This document shows positions 8,709 to 15,683 of a DNA stretch of 35,841 nucleotides, piece by piece. The notes below the pieces were generated by a model. It saw only the letters and a program-made list of their open reading frames with translations. It did no database searches and had not been told where the DNA came from. Position 1 is the first letter of the stretch; every line of letters begins with the position of its first letter. The DNA is from Thermoplasmata archaeon. Lineage in GTDB: Archaea; Thermoplasmatota; Thermoplasmata; GCA-020350865. The stretch spans positions 1,039,309-1,075,149 of the forward strand of contig CP070751.1 of NCBI GenBank assembly GCA_020348445.1, in the 5' to 3' direction. The position numbers were made by a program, and so were the translations under genes.

Positions 8709-10574
8709 ATGAACAAAAGGATAGCCACAATTTGGCTGAGTTTGGCGATGTTATTGGGGCTCATTGTAATAATAATTGAGATTCCTATTATTGTAGAAGG
8801 TCCTGAGATAATCTATGTCGATGACGAGCCTGGGGAAGGTCCTCGCAATCCAAAGGAGAACTACACTACCATCCAGGAGGCCATCAATAACGCAAATCCT
8901 GGTGATACTGTTTTTGTTTACAGTGGAACTTATTATGAGAATGTAATTGTCAATAAAAGAGTAAATCTCATGGGAGAAAACCGTGATAACACCACCATCG
9001 ATGGTATGGGTAATGATGATGTGGTCTACATAAACGTTGACAAGGTGAATGTCACAGGATTTACCATCAGAAACAGTAGCAATAATATTAACAAGGCCGC
9101 AGTTAAACTTTACAGCACCCATTACAGTATCATCGCCAACAACAATATTTCATCTTACCATTACCACGGAATCTGCGACACCATGAATTCAAACCGTAAC
9201 ATCATAAAAAACAATAATATCTTTTCAAATCCCCAGCGAGGAATCATCCTTGATACCTCTTTCAATGATATAATTGAAAATAATATCACATTTAACGGTG
9301 GAAGGGGTGTAAGTCTCAATGGCCCATCAAATAAATTATTATATAACAATATCTCAAGAAACGGCTGGGACGGGGTCTGCATCGGAGGTACCTCAGGTAA
9401 TCTGGTAAAAGGCAACACAATCTTCTCAAACCCCCTATATGGCATCCGGTTTTCAGGATTGGGGGATAATAATGACATAATAGATAACACAATATTCTTA
9501 AATGGTGATGGCGTCATGCTGTGGTCATCGTCAAACAACGACATCCTGAGCAACAATATATACTCAAATACCGGATCAGGCATTTACCTTGGCTCATACT
9601 CGGAATTAAATACAATTGCGGGTAACAATATTTCAAATAACGTCAATGGAGTCATGATAGAGCATCCATTTGGAAATGACAACACTATCACAGACAACAA
9701 AATTTGGGAAAATAATATAGGAATAAAGCTGTGGGGAAGCACATTCAACGAATTCATAAACAACAATATCTGGGCCAACAAATATGGAATATACATAGGA
9801 GAATATGCTAATAACCTCACATTACACCATAATTACATTATAAACAACGTCAACCAGGTATATCTGGACAAAGCCACATGTTCTGATATTGTTTGGGATG
9901 ACGGAGGCGGTGAAGGCAACTATTGGAGTGACTATTTTGGATTGGATGACGGCAGCGGCGGTAGAACTGCAGGAGATGGAGTGGGTGATACCGAGATTCC
10001 CCACCCTATTATAGATTATGGAAACGGATATTACCAGCTGGATAATTTTCCCCTCATAAAAAATCTTATGTTATTGTATCATGGATGGAATTTGATTTCC
10101 ATCCCCCTTATCCAGGAGGAACAGGAACTTACAACTGTCCTTGCCCCAATTGAGGGTCTCTATGATATTGTCCAGTGGTTCAATGCCACAGATGCAAAGG
10201 ATCCCTGGAAACATCATAAAGTGGGCAAACCTCAAGGAAATGATCTATTTGAGCTGAACGAGACCATGGGTTTTTGGATCTATATCGCTCCCCCAGGGGG
10301 AACGATATTTTTCTACAACGGCACCAAACCAACTGATAACCAAACAATATCCATCCATCCAGGCTGGAACATGTTGGGCTATCCCTCTTTAGGCGATAAA
10401 AACAGAACTGAAGGACTGAACAATCTCAACTTCTCCAAGGATATCGACGCGATTCTATCATATGATGCACATGCACAAAAATGGGAAAAAATGGGCGAAA
10501 TGGATCACTTCCAAATTGGCCGCGGGTACTACATCCACTCCAAAGGAAAGAAAACCTGGGAAGTACCGTTATAA
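8709..10574 (+). CDS. Secreted parallel beta-helix (NosD/CASH-like) surface protein, paralogue 2
   Basis: 621 residues from the ATG at 8709; a TTG at 8706 also opens the frame. The first 100 or so residues are nearly identical in pattern to paralogue 1: the same signal/anchor, IIYVDDEPGEGP, TIQEAINNA, GTYYENVIVNK. The middle is instead a regular NosD-type array with short coils such as 'N.I..N...GI.L......N.I..N' (about 9070-9860). It then runs into a Gly/Asp-rich 'GNYWSDYFGLDDGSGG' exit, a form typical of NosD-like proteins. The C-terminal 'GWNLISIPL ... GWNMLGYPSL ... GRGYYIHSK' module (about 10080-10574) matches that of paralogue 1. No C-terminal anchor is seen, so it is either secreted or held by its N-terminal helix. 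The function is unknown; periplasmic NosD itself is a copper-site maturation factor, but that role is not implied here. Confidence 0.87.
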   Translation: MNKRIATIWLSLAMLLGLIVIIIEIPIIVEGPEIIYVDDEPGEGPRNPKENYTTIQEAINNANPGDTVFVYSGTYYENVIVNKRVNLMGENRDNTTIDGMGNDDVVYINVDKVNVTGFTIRNSSNNINKAAVKLYSTHYSIIANNNISSYHYHGICDTMNSNRNIIKNNNIFSNPQRGIILDTSFNDIIENNITFNGGRGVSLNGPSNKLLYNNISRNGWDGVCIGGTSGNLVKGNTIFSNPLYGIRFSGLGDNNDIIDNTIFLNGDGVMLWSSSNNDILSNNIYSNTGSGIYLGSYSELNTIAGNNISNNVNGVMIEHPFGNDNTITDNKIWENNIGIKLWGSTFNEFINNNIWANKYGIYIGEYANNLTLHHNYIINNVNQVYLDKATCSDIVWDDGGGEGNYWSDYFGLDDGSGGRTAGDGVGDTEIPHPIIDYGNGYYQLDNFPLIKNLMLLYHGWNLISIPLIQEEQELTTVLAPIEGLYDIVQWFNATDAKDPWKHHKVGKPQGNDLFELNETMGFWIYIAPPGGTIFFYNGTKPTDNQTISIHPGWNMLGYPSLGDKNRTEGLNNLNFSKDIDAILSYDAHAQKWEKMGEMDHFQIGRGYYIHSKGKKTWEVPL

Positions 10575-10633
10575 TCACTGGCTATGCCCCACATAGTGGA
10601 TTTTAGGCTCAAAATTTCCGAAAACATTATTTA

Positions 10634-10698
10634 GTATGTATATATTTGTACAGCGAGCGAACTAGAATATTTGCCAACTTAAATCGTGGAGAGGAGTC
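10634..10698 (+). promoter_or_regulatory. Promoter and ribosome site of the coiled-coil gene
   Basis: The TATA-like TATGTATATATTT (about 10635-10647) predicts a start near 10668. A strong GGAGAGGAG ribosome site (10688-10696) lies just before the ATG at 10699. Confidence 0.45.
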
Positions 10699-11568
10699 AT
10701 GACTGAGTTACTCGAGGATTTGGAAGAACAAAGAAGCAAACTCAACAAAAAAGCCGAACAGTACAGACGACGTCGAGACAGGCTCAACAATACTGCAAGA
10801 AGGTGGGCTGACAAAAGGGACGAATTGAACGCCAAGTCCAGGGACAATATCGATAAGGCCAATACCCACCGAAAAAAGCGGGACAAGTTAAACGAGGAGG
10901 TTAAAAAGGCCAAAGTGGAAAGGGAGAAGCTCAACAAACAGGTATCAGAGGCGCAGCAAAAACTAGGATCTCTTAAGAAAAAACACCTTCCAAAGGATGG
11001 AGTGACCCTCGAAAAATTGAGAAGGGAAGTGAGAAATCTAGAGTTCAAGCAGATGACATCGGTTTTATCTGTAGAAAAGGAGAGGGAACTTTTAGAGCTG
11101 CTCTCCGGCATACAAGAACAGATAAGAGAAAGAGAAAAACTGCTGGAGGGAAATGAGGAAATTCAGAATATCGTAAAAGAGAGAGACGATTCAAAACAAA
11201 AAGCCGAAGAGGCCCATAAAAAAGTGAGTGAATATGCCGATACTGCTCAGAAAGAGCATGATGCCATGTCAAAATTTTACGATGAAGGGGATGGCCTAAG
11301 AAGAGAGGCGGACCACGCACAACAGGAATTTATCAAGGCCAAGACATTTGCTGACGAGGCTCACAAAAATCATGTTGAGATGGTGAGACAGGTTCATGAT
11401 TTCGATAAGATCATCGCAGGTTTGAGGCAAAAGAAGGCCAAAGCAAAGAGAGAGATTGCCGAGACAACTGTGAAGAAAGAAGCAGAAGATATCTACGAAA
11501 GATTCAAAGCAGGAGAGAAGTTAAGCACAGAGGATTTAATGTTCCTGCAAAAAGCTGGTTATTTATAA
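10699..11568 (+). CDS. Soluble coiled-coil protein, COG1340-like
   Basis: 289 residues, almost wholly charged heptad sequence with no membrane helix or signal peptide. The first 100 residues repeat 'R..LN..a..w..KRDELN' style units. A central KKHLPKDGVTLEKLRREVRNLEF stretch with following Q/E-rich helices and a short C-terminal 'F.aGEKLSTEDLMFLQKAGYL' matches the archaeal COG1340 family. That family is widespread in archaea and has no settled function. The SD-led ATG is clear. It is transcribed alone, between the beta-helix genes and the RNA-bearing intergenic region. Confidence 0.85.
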   Translation: MTELLEDLEEQRSKLNKKAEQYRRRRDRLNNTARRWADKRDELNAKSRDNIDKANTHRKKRDKLNEEVKKAKVEREKLNKQVSEAQQKLGSLKKKHLPKDGVTLEKLRREVRNLEFKQMTSVLSVEKERELLELLSGIQEQIREREKLLEGNEEIQNIVKERDDSKQKAEEAHKKVSEYADTAQKEHDAMSKFYDEGDGLRREADHAQQEFIKAKTFADEAHKNHVEMVRQVHDFDKIIAGLRQKKAKAKREIAETTVKKEAEDIYERFKAGEKLSTEDLMFLQKAGYL

Positions 11569-11631
11569 TGTTTAGAGTTTTAATATTTAAAAATTTCGGC
11601 AAATATATAAGTATCAGGAATCTAATTTAAG

Positions 11632-11715
11632 TAGGGGATTTTGGGCTAGTTGTTAGAGTGCATCCCATCCCTTCTGACAAGGCTAGCCCCCCCTTCCTAT
11701 TTTATTTTCCTTTTG
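11632..11715 (+). ncRNA. Candidate small structured RNA 1
   Basis: A TATA-like AAATATATAA (11601-11610) lies about 26 bases before GTAGGGG (11631-11637). A long hairpin follows: GGGCTAG (11643-11649) pairs with CTAGCCC (11683-11689), and TTGTTAG (11650-11656) pairs with CTGACAA (11674-11680), with a two-base GG bulge and a 17-base C-rich loop. GGGG (11634-11637) can extend it with CCCC (11690-11693). A T-rich tract follows from 11693, suiting archaeal termination. No family is recognised. Confidence 0.45.
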
Positions 11716-11978
11716 TTTTACGGTTTTATACCCATTTTTAACGGCTTTTTCCTCGATTTAAAGATAGTAAAACGCTCGTAAAACTCTGGTTAAACCCAAC
11801 AAACCAAAAATCGATGAATACAAGGATTTTTTTTCCATAAAGTGATATATATTTATAATTTTTTATACAGAAGTGTAAAAAAAATATAGATATTCTCTGT
11901 TAATTATAATAATAAATTTTCAGATTTTTACGAAATATAAACGCAACTTTTAAAAACAAGTTCTTTCATATCATGTAC

Positions 11979-12041
11979 TGTCCCCACCTCCTTCCTTCCT
12001 CGCATCTTTGCGATGAAATACCACCTAAGGAGTTGGGGACA
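11979..12041. ncRNA. Candidate small structured RNA 2 (long inverted repeat)
   Basis: A 15-base inverted repeat with one mismatch encloses a second perfect hairpin. 11979-11993 pairs with 12027-12041 (TGTCCCCA...TGGGGACA). Inside, TCGCA (12000-12004) pairs with TGCGA (12009-12013) around a TCTT loop. A TATA-like CTTTTAAAAAC (11947-11957) is centred about 26 bases before 11979 on the plus strand. No T-run follows directly, so the 3' end is unclear. It could instead be a protein-binding palindrome or an element transcribed on the minus strand. Confidence 0.4.
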
Positions 12042-12109
12042 CTTATTATCACCTAAATAATTGTATACTATATCCATACTGTGTTCTCTTATAATACTTC
12101 AAACCCATT

Positions 12110-12142
12110 AGCCTTAAATCCTATGAACTCATTTTACGCGTG
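12110..12142 (+). promoter_or_regulatory. Predicted coaBC promoter
   Basis: The TATA-like GCCTTAAATC (12111-12120) is about 26 bases before the GTG/ATG pair at 12140/12143, and no ribosome site is visible. This is compatible with a leaderless transcript. An alternative box, CTTATAATA (about 12088-12096), would give a short leader. Confidence 0.35.
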
Positions 12143-13342
12143 ATGCATCCTTCAAAAGAGCTTTGCTGCACAAAAAGCCGAAAACTTGCGAAAAAGAGGA
12201 TCGTTTTAGGAGTGACAGGCAGCATCGCCGCTGTGGAGACAGTCAAACTTTCACGGGAATTGATAAGACACGGTGCAGAAATAATCCCTGTATTGAGCCA
12301 GGCAGCCCAGAAGATCATACATCCAAATACCCTGGAATTTGCCACAGGAAATCCCCCAGTAACAGAAATCGACGGAAAGGTACAACATGTTGCTGAGTGC
12401 GGGGAGGTTTCAGATAAGGCTGATCTACTTTTAATAGCCCCTTGCACAGCCAACACAATATCTAAGATCGCCTATGGAATAGACGATACAACAGTTACAA
12501 CCTTTGCAACCACGGCAATCGGCTCAAAGATTCCTGTAATTATCGTCCCGGCCATGCACATCTCCATGTACAACCACCCCATCGTTTTGGAAAACATAGA
12601 AAAATTGAAAAGCATAGGTATCAACTTCATTGAACCAAAGCTCGAAGAGCACAAGGCCAAGATGCCGGATATAATGGAGATAGTCTCTTTTGTCATAAGG
12701 ACCATTGGTAAACGAGATTTAGAGGGGAAAAAAACCCTTGTAATTGCAGGGGCAACATCTGAGGAAATCGATGACATTCGATTCATCACAAATAAAAGCA
12801 CTGGAAGAACAGGCGTGGAACTTGCCCAGAGCGCGTACGAAAGAGGGGCAGAAGTGGAACTGTGGATGGGCAGATGTCAGGTTCAGCTGCCGAAATACAT
12901 ACCTGCTAAGCGTTTTGAATCCACACAAAAATTACTTAAAATGACAGATGAGATAGATCACGATATCGTCCTAATCCCTGCCGCTATATCTGATTATACT
13001 TTAGAGAAGAAATCGGGCAAGATCCCTTCAGAAAGGGATGAACTCACATTAAAATTGCATCCAAATCCCAAGATAATCCAAAAGATACGGAAAAAATCAG
13101 ATTGTATTCTGGTGGGTTTCAAGGCCGAATTCGACATCTCTGAAGACGAGCTGATAAATAGGGCATCCAGTAGGATGAAAGAAACAAAACTGGATCTCGT
13201 GGTGGCAAACGATGTCTCAAAGACAACATTAGAAGAGAACCAGGTTTATATCATAGGCAAGGACCAAAAAAACGATTCTGTATATGCAAAAAAAAGCGAG
13301 ATTGCCGAAAGAATTTTAGACAGGGTTGTGGACCTTTGCTAA
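12143..13342 (+). CDS. coaBC: Bifunctional phosphopantothenoylcysteine decarboxylase / phosphopantothenate-cysteine ligase
   Basis: 399 residues from the ATG; a GTG one codon upstream also opens the frame. The N-terminal CoaC half has the flavodoxin-like FMN site GVTGSIAA (about 24-31), VQHVAE with the conserved His, PCTANTISKIAYGI, and the PAMHISMY segment in the place of the PxMNxxMW substrate clamp. The C-terminal CoaB half shows AGATSEEIDDIRFITNKSTGRTG, AAISDY with KKSGKI carrying the conserved lysine, ILVGFKAE and VANDVS. It makes 4'-phosphopantetheine from 4'-phosphopantothenate, cysteine and a nucleotide triphosphate in the cytoplasm. The next gene, pantoate kinase, starts inside its stop region, so two steps of archaeal CoA synthesis are coupled. 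PAMH instead of PAMN is a small oddity to check. Confidence 0.95.
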   Translation: MHPSKELCCTKSRKLAKKRIVLGVTGSIAAVETVKLSRELIRHGAEIIPVLSQAAQKIIHPNTLEFATGNPPVTEIDGKVQHVAECGEVSDKADLLLIAPCTANTISKIAYGIDDTTVTTFATTAIGSKIPVIIVPAMHISMYNHPIVLENIEKLKSIGINFIEPKLEEHKAKMPDIMEIVSFVIRTIGKRDLEGKKTLVIAGATSEEIDDIRFITNKSTGRTGVELAQSAYERGAEVELWMGRCQVQLPKYIPAKRFESTQKLLKMTDEIDHDIVLIPAAISDYTLEKKSGKIPSERDELTLKLHPNPKIIQKIRKKSDCILVGFKAEFDISEDELINRASSRMKETKLDLVVANDVSKTTLEENQVYIIGKDQKNDSVYAKKSEIAERILDRVVDLC

Positions 13343-14217
13343 AAGCATCAGCCTTTGCTCCGGCTCATGTAACAGGATTTTTTGAGATTCATGATGAGGC
13401 AGAGGACCTTAGAAAACGAGGCTCAAGAGGAGTGGGTATTTGTTTGACACGAGGGATTCATACCAATGTGGAGGTCTCAGAATCAGAGAAGCAGGATATC
13501 GAGGTTTTCATAAACAACAAAAAGATGATGTCTCCTGTAACAGAATTCGTGGTGCAGAGATTAATGAGTGATGATTGCTATAAAATAAAAGTTAAAAGTG
13601 AATTGGATCTACCCTTGGGCCAGGGCTTTGGGATGAGCGGTGCAAATGCGTTGAGCACATCCTTTGCCTTGGCAAAGGCCCTGAATCTTGAACTTTCAAA
13701 AGATGACATAGTTTGTGTGGCACACCAGGCAGAAATCGCGTGCAGAACGGGTTTAGGGGATGTTACGCCTCAATCAATTGGTGGGATGGTGATAAGAAAA
13801 AAAGAAGGATGTCCGCCCTTTGGAGTTGTGGAGAAAATAGAGTGCGAGGATGTGGAAATCGTGCTCTGTGTCGTTGGAAAAGAGCTTTCAACTAGGGATA
13901 TTATCACTGACCCTGAGCATCGAAGAAACATCAATAAATATGGCGAAGAAAGTCTGAAGCAGTTGGTTAAAATGCCCAAATTGTGGGAAGCCATATGGCT
14001 TTCTTTGGCATTTTCCAAGGGAACAGGCCTTATGTCACAAGATATGGAGAAAGCTGTTATGGCGGCAAGAAACTTCGGCCTTGTAAGCATGGCAATGCTC
14101 GGGAATTCAGTTTTCGCCATCGGTGATACTAAAAACCTGGTAAATGCCTTGCAAGATTTTGGAGAGGTGTACACCTGCCGTATAGACAGAAATGGGGCAA
14201 GAATAGTTGCGGATTGA
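13336..14217 (+). CDS. pok: Pantoate kinase (archaeal GHMP family)
   Basis: 293 residues, the usual size for archaeal PoK. The N-terminus ASAFAPAHVTGFFEI and the GHMP ATP loop PLGQGFGMSGANALS (about 92-106) identify the GHMP fold. EIACRTGLGDVTPQSIGG matches the pantoate kinase form. It phosphorylates pantoate to 4-phosphopantoate, which phosphopantothenate synthetase then joins to beta-alanine. That synthetase is not in this window. The TTG start overlaps the last 7 bases of coaBC, which implies translational coupling; no better start exists nearby. Confidence 0.92.
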   Translation: MLKASAFAPAHVTGFFEIHDEAEDLRKRGSRGVGICLTRGIHTNVEVSESEKQDIEVFINNKKMMSPVTEFVVQRLMSDDCYKIKVKSELDLPLGQGFGMSGANALSTSFALAKALNLELSKDDIVCVAHQAEIACRTGLGDVTPQSIGGMVIRKKEGCPPFGVVEKIECEDVEIVLCVVGKELSTRDIITDPEHRRNINKYGEESLKQLVKMPKLWEAIWLSLAFSKGTGLMSQDMEKAVMAARNFGLVSMAMLGNSVFAIGDTKNLVNALQDFGEVYTCRIDRNGARIVAD

Positions 14218-14221
14218 TAAT

Positions 14222-14896
14222 ATGACGAAGATCAAACCATGGAAATTTACAGGGCTCTATACAGACTCAGAAAATCTACTTACAAAGAATCTTGTGCCAT
14301 CATATCAGGTGTATGGTGAGGAACTGGCTCAGTGGGAGGGAGAGGAATACAGGATATGGATTCCCAAAAGAAGTAAAGCTTCTGCCATGCTAAAAAAAGG
14401 CTGTAAGTTCTTCCCAGTAAATCAGGATTCTCGAATTCTGTATCTTGGGGCCGCAAACGGAACCACTGCAAGCCATCTTTCAGATATCGCATACTCTGGT
14501 ATTCTGTACTGTGTCGAGTTTTCCAAAAGAGCTTTTTACGATCTAACAGCCGTATGTGAGATAAGAAAGAACATGGTTCCGATTTTCGCTGATGCCAACA
14601 AGCCAAACATGTACAAGGGTATAGTAGGAAAGGTGGACCTTGTTTATCAGGATGTGTCTCAAAGGGATCAAATTGGTATATTTCTTAAGAATATCGAAAC
14701 TTTTCTTGCGCCTAAGGGATTTGGAATACTGATGATAAAGGCAAGATCAATTGATGTGACAGCCAAACCAAAGGACATATTCAAGGATACGGCAAGGCAA
14801 TTGAAGGAACATGAACTGAAGGTCTTAGAAAGCATCATTTTAAAACCCTACGAAAAGGATCATGCCGCTTTTGTGGTAAAAAAGATAACACAGTGA
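14222..14896 (+). CDS. flpA: Fibrillarin-like rRNA/tRNA 2'-O-methyltransferase
   Basis: 224 residues from the ATG at 14222, which starts four bases after the pok stop; a TTG at 14207 would add five residues inside pok. The family's YRIWIPKRSKASAMLKKG segment is present, followed by the SAM site ILYLGAANGTTASHLSDI, VYCVEFS-like acidic strand (CVEFSKRAF) and VDLVYQDVSQ. The lysine/aspartate residues of the catalytic set are visible (KARSID). Fibrillarin acts with Nop5 and L7Ae on box C/D guide RNAs to methylate ribose. In most archaea it sits next to nop5; here it is between pantoate kinase and a membrane protein gene, and nop5 is absent from the window. Confidence 0.95.
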   Translation: MTKIKPWKFTGLYTDSENLLTKNLVPSYQVYGEELAQWEGEEYRIWIPKRSKASAMLKKGCKFFPVNQDSRILYLGAANGTTASHLSDIAYSGILYCVEFSKRAFYDLTAVCEIRKNMVPIFADANKPNMYKGIVGKVDLVYQDVSQRDQIGIFLKNIETFLAPKGFGILMIKARSIDVTAKPKDIFKDTARQLKEHELKVLESIILKPYEKDHAAFVVKKITQ

Positions 14897-15576
14897 AAAA
14901 TGTTAATATACTAAATGTTATTCCATCATCCATGAACTTGGGTTTACGGGCGGGTATGAAAGCAAGATCGTCGTTTTTACCTGTTCTTTTTTTGGTGATT
15001 CTTCTATTTGTTGTCCTAATTCCCCAGAATGTACAGGCAGAAAACACAGATCCTACCCTGACCAATGGTACCGTAACCCCGAGAAAGAGCTATCCCAACA
15101 TCGACTATACCTTCACTGTCACATACACTGATTCTAATAACGATATACCATCCAGTGTCAAGGTTATAATCGATGATGAAGAATACGAGATGGGTGAAAT
15201 CGATTCTTCAGATGACAATTACACTGACGGCAAAGAATATTCTTTTAAGAAGGTGATGGGGGAGGGGTCCTACACGATCTATTACAGTGCTAACGATGGT
15301 AACGGCAGTGTTGTCAATTCTGATCCGTTCACGTTGAGTGTTACATGGGATGTGGGACATTACGACATCATACATTTTTTGGAGGAGGATGTATTCCCGG
15401 GACTTCTTTTACTGCTTGCGATTATTTTTATTTTGATGCTTATTTTCTGCATAATCTCGATTTACATGGTAATGCAGCTGAGGAAGATTGCGAAGGGATT
15501 GGAGGGGAAGGTGGATAAGGAGGAAGAGCGGGAGGAGAGAGATTCTGGAGGGGAAGGGGAGGAAAAAGACAAATAA
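14893..15576 (+). CDS. Secreted/membrane protein with one Ig-like domain and a C-terminal helix
   Basis: 227 residues from the GTG that overlaps the fibrillarin stop (GTGA). An ATG at 14956 gives 206 residues and a cleaner signal peptide (MKARSSFLPVLFLVILLFVV ending PQNVQA/ENTD). The exported part (about residues 50-150) looks like a single beta-sandwich: 'NTDPTLTNGTVTPRKSYP.. YTFTVTYTDSNND', like calcium-rich archaeal Ig-like domains. A membrane helix (LLLLLAIIFILMLIFCIIS) follows, then a short basic stretch and a Glu/Lys/Gly-rich cytoplasmic tail. No function is recognised. It is the last gene of the coaBC operon by spacing. Confidence 0.75.
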   Translation: MKNVNILNVIPSSMNLGLRAGMKARSSFLPVLFLVILLFVVLIPQNVQAENTDPTLTNGTVTPRKSYPNIDYTFTVTYTDSNNDIPSSVKVIIDDEEYEMGEIDSSDDNYTDGKEYSFKKVMGEGSYTIYYSANDGNGSVVNSDPFTLSVTWDVGHYDIIHFLEEDVFPGLLLLLAIIFILMLIFCIISIYMVMQLRKIAKGLEGKVDKEEEREERDSGGEGEEKDK

Positions 15577-15621
15577 ATATTGATGTAGAATCAATAACCA
15601 AGGATGTATTTTTGCTATAGA

Positions 15622-15683
15622 AGGCTTATATAATTGAACTTTCATAATTCCCTATTTGAAGTTGAAAAAAAGGCGGGGGTTTT
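15622..15683 (+). promoter_or_regulatory. Promoter and ribosome site of the 1369-residue surface protein
   Basis: The TATA-like CTTATATAATT (15625-15635) predicts a start near 15656. A G-run (GGCGGGGG, about 15672-15679) lies shortly before the ATG at 15684 and may serve as ribosome site. Confidence 0.4.

Larger units (their letters stand above)
11569..12142 (+). other. 574-base gene-free AT-rich region with two structured elements
   Basis: No credible reading frame is found here. It holds two strong inverted repeats with TATA-like boxes placed for transcription of each (listed separately). Between them is AT-rich sequence (about 11700-11970) with runs such as 'ataaagtgatatatatttataatttttta', in which I see no gene. 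The coaBC promoter lies at the right-hand end. Confidence 0.6.

Noticed and set aside
6631..10574. Insertion sequence or transposase behind the duplication
   Set aside because: No transposase, terminal inverted repeats or target duplications were seen around the paralogues.
10662..11111. 149-codon minus-strand frame opposite the coiled-coil gene
   Set aside because: Ser/Leu-rich shadow of the Lys/Glu-rich coding strand.
11643..11689. tRNA-like stretch (GGGCTAGTTGTTAGAG resembles a D-arm)
   Set aside because: No anticodon arm with a seven-base loop and no T-arm GTTCGA; the sequence folds as one long hairpin instead.
11700..11970. Replication origin in the AT-rich gap
   Set aside because: No repeated origin-recognition boxes and no Orc1/Cdc6 gene nearby.
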